Shown piece after piece: positions 4,969-9,820 of a DNA stretch of 31,905 nt. The DNA is from a virus, in IMG/VR virus record IMGVR_UViG_3300049841_000025, positions 1 to 31,905 of that record; one strand, written 5' to 3'. Every line of letters starts with the position of its first letter. The stretch's first letter is position 1. The translations under genes and the position numbers were made by a program. The notes under the pieces were generated by a model. That model was given only the letters and a program-made list of their open reading frames with translations. It did no database searches and had not been told where the DNA came from.

Positions 4969-5545
4969 CGTCAGATGTGGCAGTCTGGCAGCCGTGGAGC
5001 GGCGACACGACCCCCGTGTGTGTTTAGGAGGGGCTGCGTGGTCTCAGGTTGCTCCACAGCCTCCAGACTGCCCAGCCAAGGGCCAGCCCCTCCTAAGTAC
5101 ATCCTGGGGTTTTTCTTTGCCTGTTTTTGACCGGACGACTCCCGTTAGTAGCGGTCCTGCATGGGATGCCAGTCAGAAACACCGGCCCTCGTACACCCCG
5201 AGGCGAGCCGTGCGGCCTGTCAGCGAGGGACCGCAGATGTTCTACCGGCAAGCGGTGAAGACAAACGGTAGAGCGGATGGAATCGCTGCCTCTTGGTGCG
5301 CTGGGAGGGTGTTTGATGTTCCTGCCCGCTTTGGGGGTCATGACCCAGAGTTGGACTGAGCGGATCGGCTAACAGGATTGCACCCTTCGGCCCCGCGACC
5401 CCTCATGGTGACATGGAGGCAGGAACATCAAGCATCTTCTGGGCGAGGGCCGATAGCCCAGGCTATCACCCTTGGGGAGGTTGTGTCAGATCAACGCCGA
5501 GGGAAGTCTCTTAGGGGGCTGGGTCTGTGGAAAGCCCCCTCGGCA
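4969..5545 (+). ncRNA. Large structured noncoding RNA candidate with pseudoknot
   Basis: About 580 bases have no credible gene but contain many perfect inverted repeats. 4979-4988 pairs with 5063-5072 (10 bp), enclosing 4994-5000 with 5051-5057 (7 bp) and 5005-5009 with 5015-5019. 5025-5036 pairs with 5084-5095 (12 bp) across the first stem, so it forms a pseudoknot or a switch. Further pairs are 5151-5157 with 5228-5234, 5187-5191 with 5199-5203, 5241-5247 with 5266-5272, 5313-5326 with 5418-5431 (14 bp), 5452-5458 with 5461-5467, and 5513-5520 with 5533-5540. A promoter stands exactly upstream. Size and complexity recall the large phage RNAs GOLLD and ROOL, but I could not match a conserved motif. 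I saw no tmRNA, RNase P or intron consensus. Confidence 0.7.
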
Positions 5546-5565
5546 CCTACAAAGAAGGAGAGAGA

Positions 5566-5904
5566 GTGATCGCCCTACCAGGCTACATAGACGCAGAAGC
5601 ATGGAAAGGCTTCGAGGACATGCGCAAGACCATCAAGAAGCCACTAACAGACCGCTCCCGCAAGCTGATCGTCTATGAGCTAGACAGGATCAAGAAAGCC
5701 GGGCACTGCCCGAACGGAGCGCTAGACCAGTCAACGTGCCATTGCTGGGCAGATGTGTACCCTCAGAAGGACAAGCCCATCGAAGCCGCAGCAAGCAACG
5801 CGCACGAGAAAACCCAGCAGTACCTAGCAGAGCACTCCCGAGCACCAGACCCACAGGCCCGGGAGAAGATCGCAGAGATTCGAGGAAGACTGAGGCGCGT
5901 ATAA
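5566..5904 (+). CDS. Small phage protein resembling C-terminal domain of replication proteins (112 aa)
   Basis: I place the start at GTG 5566 because AAGGAGAG lies just upstream; an ATG at 5527 lies inside the last hairpin of the structured RNA. The pattern EAWKGFEDMRKTIKKPLTDR followed by SRKLIVYELDRIKKAG...ALDQSTCHCWADVYP matches a domain often found at the C terminus of phage replication or replisome-organiser proteins: W-x-x-F-x-x-M-R-K, then K-P-x-T-x-R, then a terminal W. Here it stands alone. The role is probably linked to replication or DNA binding, by family resemblance only. The tail is charged and helical. Confidence 0.65.
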   Translation: MIALPGYIDAEAWKGFEDMRKTIKKPLTDRSRKLIVYELDRIKKAGHCPNGALDQSTCHCWADVYPQKDKPIEAAASNAHEKTQQYLAEHSRAPDPQAREKIAEIRGRLRRV

Positions 5905-5909
5905 AACGC

Positions 5910-5937
5910 TTGCACTCTGCCGCCGATGCGCTATGAT
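5910..5937 (+). promoter_or_regulatory. Sigma70-type promoter before array 2
   Basis: TTGCAC (5910-5915), 16 bases, TATGAT (5932-5937). The -10 matches five of six positions. It precedes the 84-residue gene at 5967 and would transcribe attC array 2, so both arrays have their own promoter. Confidence 0.65.
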
Positions 5938-5966
5938 GTTCACATAGCAGAACAGATGGAGCGAAC

Positions 5967-6221
5967 ATGAACGAACGCCAAGCATACGAACAGATGGCCG
6001 ACCGCCGCAGCTACAGCCAGCGCATTCACTTTGACTACAAAGCATGTGGATGCGCACTTGGTCTTACTCAATGCAATTGTTGCGGCGTAGACCCCAAAGA
6101 CAGCAACCAAGACCCCACACGCCCTGCACCTGTAAGCGCAGCAAGGAAACTCACTGCGGCTGGATGGATGGTGGTTTGCTGCCTGTGTTTTTGGGCGGCT
6201 GTCGCACTGGCTGTGTTTTGA
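5967..6221 (+). CDS. Cys-rich tail-anchored membrane protein (84 aa)
   Basis: The N-terminal half is polar with a cysteine cluster (ACGCALGLTQCNCCGVD at about residues 26-42) that could bind zinc. Residues 62-84 (LTAAGWMVVCCLCFWAAVAL and on) form one membrane helix at the extreme C terminus. The ATG follows a TGGAGCG site. The stop codon forms part of attC site e, so the gene is cassette-like at its 3' end, although no attC lies upstream. It would be the gene nearest the promoter of array 2. No known family. Confidence 0.65.
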   Translation: MNERQAYEQMADRRSYSQRIHFDYKACGCALGLTQCNCCGVDPKDSNQDPTRPAPVSAARKLTAAGWMVVCCLCFWAAVALAVF

Positions 6222-6276
6222 TAACGTTGAAATTAAGCGGCTGCCGTAGGCAGTCCGCTTGAATTGCGGGTTAGGC
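6219..6276 (+). other. attC site e (58 bp)
   Basis: It runs from TGATAAC to GTTAGGC. The arms AAGCGGCTGCC and GGCAGTCCGCTT pair completely except for one unpaired T. The TGA stop of the preceding gene is part of the R'' box. Confidence 0.85.
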
Positions 6277-6301
6277 CCGACGCGACCAACTAGGAAAACC
6301 A

Positions 6302-6550
6302 ATGGACGACGCTACGCGAGAAACGATGAACGCCAAGCTCGACGTGCTCTTTGACCAGATTTCTGCGCTGGAAGGAGCGCGACTGAACAAAGCCGCCTAT
6401 GCAGTTGAACTGTGGCGATCCGCCAAGGTTCAGGAGCATTTCGGACTTGGGCCGATGGAGACGCGATCAATCTACCGAAGCGCTTATGAAGCGCTGCGAG
6501 AGCTTGGGCTTGAGACTGGCGGCATGCTTAAACCGTATGAACGGGCCTAA
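6302..6550 (+). CDS. Unrecognised cassette protein (82 aa)
   Basis: This all-helical, charged protein starts MDDATRETMNAKLDVLFDQI and has the block VQEHFGLGPMETRSIYRSAY. No known motif, membrane segment or signal is seen. It lies alone between attC sites e and f, with a GGAAAACCA leader just before the ATG as a weak ribosome-binding site. The stop codon lies in the R'' box of site f. The isolated cassette position is the main contextual clue. Confidence 0.7.
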   Translation: MDDATRETMNAKLDVLFDQISALEGARLNKAAYAVELWRSAKVQEHFGLGPMETRSIYRSAYEALRELGLETGGMLKPYERA

Positions 6551-6646
6551 CGTTGCCAATAACCGGATACCAACGGCGCCGCAGGACTGACCGGAGCGCA
6601 CAACGGCCGACCGCCGTTGGTATTCCGGTTGATTGGCTGGTTAGGC
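6545..6646 (+). other. attC site f (102 bp)
   Basis: It runs from a perfect GCCTAAC to GTTAGGC. The long arms CCGGATACCAACGGC and GCCGTTGGTATTCCGG pair over 15 bp with one unpaired T. The 30-base loop contains GCAGGACTGACCGGAG. Confidence 0.9.
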
Positions 6647-6671
6647 GTCACCGCACACCACATGGGCAACG

Positions 6672-6869
6672 ATGAACATTTACCACATAGGCTGGACGCA
6701 AAGCGAGAGCTTCGGATTGAACGCGGTGGTGATCGCCGCCAGCGAAGACGAGGCGTTGAAGGAGTTGGACTTGAATGCCTCCTACAACAGCGAGATTCGC
6801 GTCAATCTGATGGGCGTTTGCACTGACGGCACGAAAGCCGCGCAGATCGTGTGCCAAGAGTCTTTGTGA
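6672..6869 (+). CDS. Unrecognised cassette protein (65 aa)
   Basis: The sequence MNIYHIGWTQSESFGLNAVV followed by IAASEDEALKELDL suggests a compact beta-beta-alpha start, similar in style to small phage and cassette proteins opening K/N-I-Y-x-I-x-x-x...V-V-A-A-x-x-E-x-E-A. No catalytic motif is visible. It sits between attC sites f and g as a single-gene cassette, with its stop two bases before the R'' box of site g. The ribosome-binding site is poor, so translation may depend on coupling. Confidence 0.7.
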   Translation: MNIYHIGWTQSESFGLNAVVIAASEDEALKELDLNASYNSEIRVNLMGVCTDGTKAAQIVCQESL

Positions 6870-6870
6870 C

Positions 6871-6972
6871 GCCTAACGTTCGAGCTAAGCGGGCAGCCAC
6901 GGCGCCCGCGATGCCCGAGTAACACACAATTGCCGGCCGCCGTGGCTGCTCCGCTTGAGCGAGTGGTTAGGG
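6871..6972 (+). other. attC site g (102 bp)
   Basis: It runs from a perfect GCCTAAC to GTTAGGG. The arms AAGCGGGCAGCCACGGC and GCCGTGGCTGCTCCGCTT pair over 17 bp with a single unpaired T. GTTCGAGC opposite GCTTGAGCGAGTG forms the outer L''/L' region. Confidence 0.9.
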
Positions 6973-6997
6973 CGCCGGTTCCGAAGCGAGGAAGACT

Positions 6998-7276
6998 ATG
7001 CAAGCTACCGATTACCTGACTTTGAAGTGGGGAACGCTGAAGGCCTGGAACCTGACAAGCGAGAAAGGGCGAGAACTGCTGAAGCGCTACTTTGAACTCG
7101 GTTCGTCGCCTGGCGCGATGACACAGCACGACACGCCGGAACAGAAGGAGTTGATCTGCCAGATGATCGACGAGTGCAATGCGGAGACGATCTATCTGGA
7201 TTGGGACGGCGTGGACGTTACCAAGGACGAAGCGAAGCGCTACGTCATGGAGTACGGCCAGAAGGCGGCTGTCTGA
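6998..7276 (+). CDS. Unrecognised acidic cassette protein (92 aa)
   Basis: The product starts MQATDYLTLKWGTLKAWNLT and continues with KGRELLKRYFELGSSPGAMT and IYLDWDGVDVTKDEAKRYVM. It is mostly helical and slightly acidic, with no cysteines of note or membrane segment. Small proteins with the pattern LKWGTLKxW and ELLxRYxELGxSxxAMxQ occur in phages and mobile elements without a function I can name. It is a single-gene cassette between sites g and h. A GAGGAAGA ribosome-binding site precedes the ATG. Confidence 0.75.
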   Translation: MQATDYLTLKWGTLKAWNLTSEKGRELLKRYFELGSSPGAMTQHDTPEQKELICQMIDECNAETIYLDWDGVDVTKDEAKRYVMEYGQKAAV

Positions 7277-7280
7277 AGCG

Positions 7281-7376
7281 CCCTAACGTGGGAATTGAGC
7301 CGCATTTGCCGGCACAGGAGTAACGATGAACAGCAACGCTACGCCGGCAAATGTCGGATCGAATGACGGGTTAGGC
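7281..7376 (+). other. attC site h (96 bp), carries a ribosome-binding site and start codon
   Basis: It runs from CCCTAAC to GTTAGGC. The arms GAGCCGCATTTGCCGGC and GCCGGCAAATGTCGGATC pair with one unpaired T plus one end mismatch. The loop holds AGGAG (7316-7320) and, five bases on, ATG (7326). Confidence 0.85.
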
Positions 7377-7430
7377 GTCTGCCCGATAGACGCCACAACT
7401 GGAAGCGAACAATGGACACAAGGACTGTGA
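7326..7430 (+). CDS. attC-borne leader ORF (34 aa)
   Basis: The frame starts in the loop of attC site h with AGGAG and five-base spacing, which is better than the signal of any nearby gene. It runs through the right arm and R' box and ends at 7430, overlapping the start of the next cassette gene (7412). The peptide begins MNSNATPANVGSNDGLGVCP and is unlike any protein I know. A translation-coupling leader is more likely than a functional protein, comparable to the attI-borne ORF-11 known from class 1 integrons. Confidence 0.4.
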   Translation: MNSNATPANVGSNDGLGVCPIDATTGSEQWTQGL

Positions 7431-7633
7431 ACCACCTGGGCATGATTGAAGCGGCGGCAAGCATGGCGCCGATTCACGAGCGGCCCATGAGCCACACCGA
7501 CGAGAACTGGAAAGCGTTGCCGCAGCGGCTGCGTGGGCGCGGCGATTTCCTGCTGAAGCGCGAACATATCAAGGACGCCGAACTGATGTTCGACGCGGCG
7601 ACCGAGATCGAAGCACTGCGGGCGCGCGGATGA
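7412..7633 (+). CDS. Unrecognised cassette protein (73 aa)
   Basis: The product starts MDTRTVNHLGMIEAAASMAP and ends in a charged helix (EHIKDAELMFDAATEIEALR). The C-terminal part, in which helices carry RGRGDFLLKREHIKDAELMF, resembles small phage proteins of unknown role. There is no direct ribosome-binding site; instead the start lies within the attC-borne leader ORF, 18 bases before its stop. The gene fills the cassette between sites h and i. Confidence 0.65.
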   Translation: MDTRTVNHLGMIEAAASMAPIHERPMSHTDENWKALPQRLRGRGDFLLKREHIKDAELMFDAATEIEALRARG

Positions 7634-7634
7634 C

Positions 7635-7737
7635 GCCTAACGATGGACATGAGCGGCCAGAACCGGCCGCAGGAGAACGCTGATGGACTCTCATAGCAAC
7701 CCGGCCGGGGCTGGTCCGCTCGATGGACCGGTTAGGC
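7635..7737 (+). other. attC site i (103 bp), carries a ribosome-binding site and start codon
   Basis: It runs from a perfect GCCTAAC to GTTAGGC, starting two bases after the previous stop. The arms GAGCGGCCAG and CTGGTCCGCTC pair with one unpaired T. The loop holds AGGAG (7671-7675), seven bases before the ATG at 7683. Confidence 0.85.
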
Positions 7738-8099
7738 CTGGCTCCGAAGCGCTCGCCGGGAAGTACGGCAACGTGCTTGCGCCTTTCGTTGAACTGATGG
7801 CGGCAGAACTCCACTCAAATGCGAGGAAGGGAGACCGTCCAGGCTGGCTTTCAATGTCGCGCGAAGTCGCGTTGCTGGAAATCTACTGGCATACCGCGAA
7901 GCTTTCGGCTGCGGTCAAGAACAACGAAGCTGCAGCGATCCGCGAGCACTCGGCCGACGTGGCGAACATGGCGATGATGCTGCTAGACGTGTGCGGCGGA
8001 CTGCAAACCGCCGCGTGCGAATGGCCGACTTGCGAGTGTGCGTTGGAGCCGAAGAACTGCAGGGCCTTGGGGCCTAACGTGTTTTCGACATCACGTTAA
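7683..8099 (+). CDS. Phage protein with ADVANMAMML helix, N terminus encoded by attC (138 aa)
   Basis: The block ELHSNARKGDRPGWLSMSRE then VALLEIYWHTAKLSAAVKNN and REHSADVANMAMMLLDVCGG is typical of a widespread small phage protein group. The all-helical arrangement loosely recalls MazG-type folds, but I see no convincing EExxE metal site. Translation can start at ATG 7683, inside the loop of attC site i behind AGGAG, which gives a 38-residue extension encoded by the recombination site before an internal Met at 7797. The alternative start is that internal ATG, without a good ribosome-binding site. The cysteine-rich end (CEWPTCECALEPKNC) could bind metal. The stop codon lies within mini-site j. 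Confidence 0.75.
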   Translation: MDSHSNPAGAGPLDGPVRPGSEALAGKYGNVLAPFVELMAAELHSNARKGDRPGWLSMSREVALLEIYWHTAKLSAAVKNNEAAAIREHSADVANMAMMLLDVCGGLQTAACEWPTCECALEPKNCRALGPNVFSTSR

Positions 8100-8101
8100 C
8101 G
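8066..8101 (+). other. Terminal mini-attC element j (30-bp site from 8072 to 8101)
   Basis: GCCTAAC and GTTAACG enclose 16 bases. TAACGTG and CACGTTA form a 7-bp stem. The 36 nt repeat 3809-3844 with one mismatch. It is the last site of array 2 and is followed directly by ordinary phage genes. Confidence 0.6.
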
Positions 8102-8102
8102 C

Positions 8103-8390
8103 ATGTCGCCACATTTCGCAGCAGCACGCCGCTACGACCTAGCCAAGCGAGACGCTGCCATCGAGCGCGGGGAGCCTGAGCGCGAGCCGGTTCCTGCGAG
8201 GGAGCCAGCGAGCGTTCGCGTGTGGGTTGATGGGCAACCGTTCGATGCCATCGGCAAGCCCGCCAGGCGCTGCAATCAGTTCGTGTGGGTGCTAAACGGT
8301 GAGCAGGTCGGGCGCGGTGGTCTTGAGCATGTGTGGCGCGAGATCCAGTGCAGGCGCGTGCGGCTTCTTGGTGAGCGGAATCTGCTGTGA
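8103..8390 (+). CDS. Hypothetical protein (95 aa)
   Basis: The product starts MSPHFAAARRYDLAKRDAAI with an Arg/Glu/Pro-rich linker (GEPEREPVPAREP). A possible beta-rich part follows: VRVWVDGQPFDAIGKPARRC and NQFVWVLNGEQVGRGGLEHV. The ATG lies one base after mini-site j and has no ribosome-binding site, so the true start is uncertain. It is the first non-cassette gene after array 2 and overlaps the next gene by four bases. The family is unrecognised. Confidence 0.55.
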   Translation: MSPHFAAARRYDLAKRDAAIERGEPEREPVPAREPASVRVWVDGQPFDAIGKPARRCNQFVWVLNGEQVGRGGLEHVWREIQCRRVRLLGERNLL

Positions 8391-8593
8391 ACTGCATCAC
8401 CTGTGCAAACTGGACTCCGAAGCAAGGCGACTCCAAACTAGCCAAGCTCGGTTTCGCTCCGTGCAAGGTGAAAAGTGCTGGAAAGTGGCAGCCCTTTGGC
8501 GCTACGCATGAGAGAGAATGCGAGCATCACAGGAAAGCGCCTGAGCAAGTGACAGAACGGAGGAAAACATGGCTTCAAAGCTTGACGAGTTGA
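8387..8593 (+). CDS. Cys-rich small phage protein (68 aa)
   Basis: It begins MNCITCANWTPKQGDSKLAK with Cys3 and Cys6, then GFAPCK (Cys26) and a CEHH block near residue 45. Four cysteines plus histidines fit a small zinc-binding knuckle. Phage proteins opening M-x-C-x-x-C-x-x-W are common and uncharacterised. The start overlaps the upstream stop (ATGA), and the end overlaps the next gene by 25 bases. Confidence 0.7.
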   Translation: MNCITCANWTPKQGDSKLAKLGFAPCKVKSAGKWQPFGATHERECEHHRKAPEQVTERRKTWLQSLTS

Positions 8594-8787
8594 TGGCGCT
8601 TGTGCGGAGCGATCGCGTTGCCATGACGCGGCAGTGCATTGCGCCGAGCAAGGAAAACGTGCGCCTCTGCAACGAAACAGATGCCGCCCTCCAATCCGCC
8701 CTAAAGGCTGTGGTGGAGGACGCCAAGCGTTGGAATGACTTGAAACAAGAGATCGAGCGCATCCTTAGCGCATCAAGGAAGCCATAG
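8569..8787 (+). CDS. Small helical hypothetical protein (72 aa)
   Basis: The ATG at 8569 follows GGAGGAAAAC, a strong ribosome-binding site. The product (MASKLDELMALVRSDRVAMT, CNETDAALQSALKAVVEDAK) is one long charged helical stretch, probably coiled-coil. No known family. The stop is directly followed by the start of the nuclease gene, so the two are likely co-translated. Confidence 0.65.
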   Translation: MASKLDELMALVRSDRVAMTRQCIAPSKENVRLCNETDAALQSALKAVVEDAKRWNDLKQEIERILSASRKP

Positions 8788-9078
8788 ATGCGCAGAGCCG
8801 CTAGGACAGACGCAAATCACGGACGTATCGTCGAGGCGCTTAGGTCTGCCGGCGCCAGCGTAACAAGCCTAGCCGCTGTCGGCTCAGGGGTTCCCGACCT
8901 CCTCGTAGGATATGCCGGTATGTGGCTACTCTTTGAGGTAAAGGACGGAACAAAAAGCCCCTCTAGGCGTAGACTCACACCAGATCAAGAAGAGTGGATC
9001 AAGGCATCGCGCGGTGGACCTGTATGGTTCATCACCAGCATCCCAGAGGCGCTTGATGCGCTGGAGCAGAGCAAGTGA
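8788..9078 (+). CDS. VRR-NUC / PD-(D/E)XK nuclease-like protein (96 aa)
   Basis: This compact nuclease fold resembles phage VRR-NUC and Holliday-junction-resolvase-like enzymes. Residues 34-40 GVPDLLV supply the catalytic Asp37, residues 49-52 FEVK supply Glu50 and Lys52, and LTPDQEEW follows at 63-70. An N-terminal helix (RIVEALRSAGASVT) precedes the core. Length and motif order fit the stand-alone phage family, which cleaves branched or nicked DNA during recombination or before packaging. It starts immediately after the preceding stop and overlaps the next gene by four bases. Confidence 0.85.
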   Translation: MRRAARTDANHGRIVEALRSAGASVTSLAAVGSGVPDLLVGYAGMWLLFEVKDGTKSPSRRRLTPDQEEWIKASRGGPVWFITSIPEALDALEQSK

Positions 9079-9281
9079 ACGAACTAGTTGCGCATGATGA
9101 CTCAGTAGCATCAGCGATTGAGAAGTGCGCAAAGATATGCCTCAGTGCCAAAGAACGCTGCCGAGACGGGTCAGACACTGATTGGCAGGAAGGATACAAC
9201 GCGGCATGCGATGAACTGGCATTTGCAATACGCATGGCGGCACAAGAGTTTCGCCAAGGCAAGCCCGGCCACTCAGGGTGA
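9075..9281 (+). CDS. Small hypothetical protein (68 aa)
   Basis: The product starts MNELVAHDDSVASAIEKCAK and has Cys at 18, 22, 29 and 45 (KCAKICLSAKERC, YNAACDEL). It is helical. Phage proteins of this type (IEKCAxICxxxxxxC...W..GYN.AC..LAxAI) are common and of unknown function. The start overlaps the nuclease stop (ATGA). It is the last gene before the late operon. Confidence 0.65.
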   Translation: MNELVAHDDSVASAIEKCAKICLSAKERCRDGSDTDWQEGYNAACDELAFAIRMAAQEFRQGKPGHSG

Positions 9282-9341
9282 TCCATCAGTAACCGAGCAG
9301 TTCCCTCCTCACTGCGGCACGGGCTGATGGTCGGCGATCTT

Positions 9342-9369
9342 TTCTTAGGTGAACCATTTAGCGCATAAT
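9342..9369 (+). promoter_or_regulatory. Weak candidate late promoter before small terminase
   Basis: TTCTTA (9342-9347), 16 bases, CATAAT (9364-9369) in the 140-base gap before the terminase genes. The -10 region lies in TTTAGCGCATAAT, related to the TTAGCGCGTACTATT element at 21962. The -35 is poor. Confidence 0.35.
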
Positions 9370-9421
9370 CACCACATCGACTTGCGGCGCTTCCCGCATG
9401 AGTTGGTGAGTACACACTAAC

Positions 9422-9751
9422 ATGGTAGAGCATGACGAATCCGGCACAGTGCCGAAAAGTGACAACCTCAAAGGAGGTAGTCGCAAGGGAATCCCCAACA
9501 AGGCCACTAGCGAGGCGCGCAAGGCGATTGCGGACTTTGTTGAGGGGAACGCACACAAGCTGACTGCGTGGCTCACAGCGGTCGCAGAAGGCGATGCAGA
9601 GCACGACCTGAAGCCAAACCCTGCGAAGGCGTTTGAGCTGTTCCAGAGCGTCATTGAGTATCACATCCCCAAACTGGCGCGCACTGAGTTGACCGGCAAG
9701 GATGGCGAGGCGCTGCGAATCGTCGCCACGACTCAAGACGAAGCCCTGTGA
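9422..9751 (+). CDS. Putative small terminase subunit (109 aa)
   Basis: The block KGGSRKGIPNKATSEARKAI at about residues 19-38 is a phage signature (GxxKGxPNKxT) of proteins encoded just upstream of large terminases. The remainder is helical (ELFQSVIEYHIPKLART) and ends ELTGKDGE. Small terminases bind the packaging initiation site and recruit the large subunit. The position directly before the large subunit matches P22 gene 3, but the protein is shorter than P22 gp3, so the assignment rests on context and motif. The ATG has no clear ribosome-binding site. Confidence 0.7.
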   Translation: MVEHDESGTVPKSDNLKGGSRKGIPNKATSEARKAIADFVEGNAHKLTAWLTAVAEGDAEHDLKPNPAKAFELFQSVIEYHIPKLARTELTGKDGEALRIVATTQDEAL

Positions 9752-9769
9752 ACACTACAGGTAGCGTGT
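9752..9769 (+). promoter_or_regulatory. Dyad ACACTAC..GTAGcGTGT, copy 1 of possible pac/operator repeat
   Basis: ACACTAC, two bases, GTAGCGTGT: an inverted repeat broken by one extra C. It starts one base after the small terminase stop codon. A near-identical perfect copy lies at 9804-9819. Confidence 0.45.
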
Positions 9770-9803
9770 CGGTGCCAGAAAACGCGGGTTTAGACCAGTG
9801 CTG

Positions 9804-9819
9804 ACACTACGGGTAGTGT
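9804..9819 (+). promoter_or_regulatory. Dyad ACACTACGGGTAGTGT, copy 2
   Basis: A perfect 7-2-7 inverted repeat ending one base before the TTG start of the large terminase. Spaced 52 bases from copy 1, it could be a terminase-binding (pac-like) site, an operator, or an RNA hairpin limiting translation of the large terminase. Confidence 0.45.
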
Positions 9820-9820
9820 T

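Larger units (their letters stand above)
6219..8101 (+). mobile_element. Gene-cassette array 2 (attC sites e-j, five cassettes)
   Basis: Six attC-like sites (6219, 6545, 6871, 7281, 7635, 8072) alternate with five small same-strand genes of 65-138 residues. Four sites belong to a long class (96-103 bp); the first belongs to the short class and the last is the 30-bp mini-site. No integrase or attI is visible. The compact gene-site alternation, with stops inside or next to R'' boxes, is what integron cassettes look like. Confidence 0.85.

Noticed and set aside
4969-5545. tmRNA, RNase P RNA, group I or group II intron
   Set aside because: The characteristic conserved cores were looked for and not seen: the tmRNA ends, the GAGGAAAGTCC block of RNase P, intron P7 and domain V.
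4958-5569. Open frames of 133, 63 and 82 codons inside the structured region
   Set aside because: They have no ribosome-binding sites, unnatural composition and dense inverted repeats on both strands. The region starts with a promoter aimed at an RNA.
1869-8101. CRISPR array
   Set aside because: The repeats are imperfect inverted repeats of two size classes separated by real genes, with no constant direct repeat and spacer spacing.
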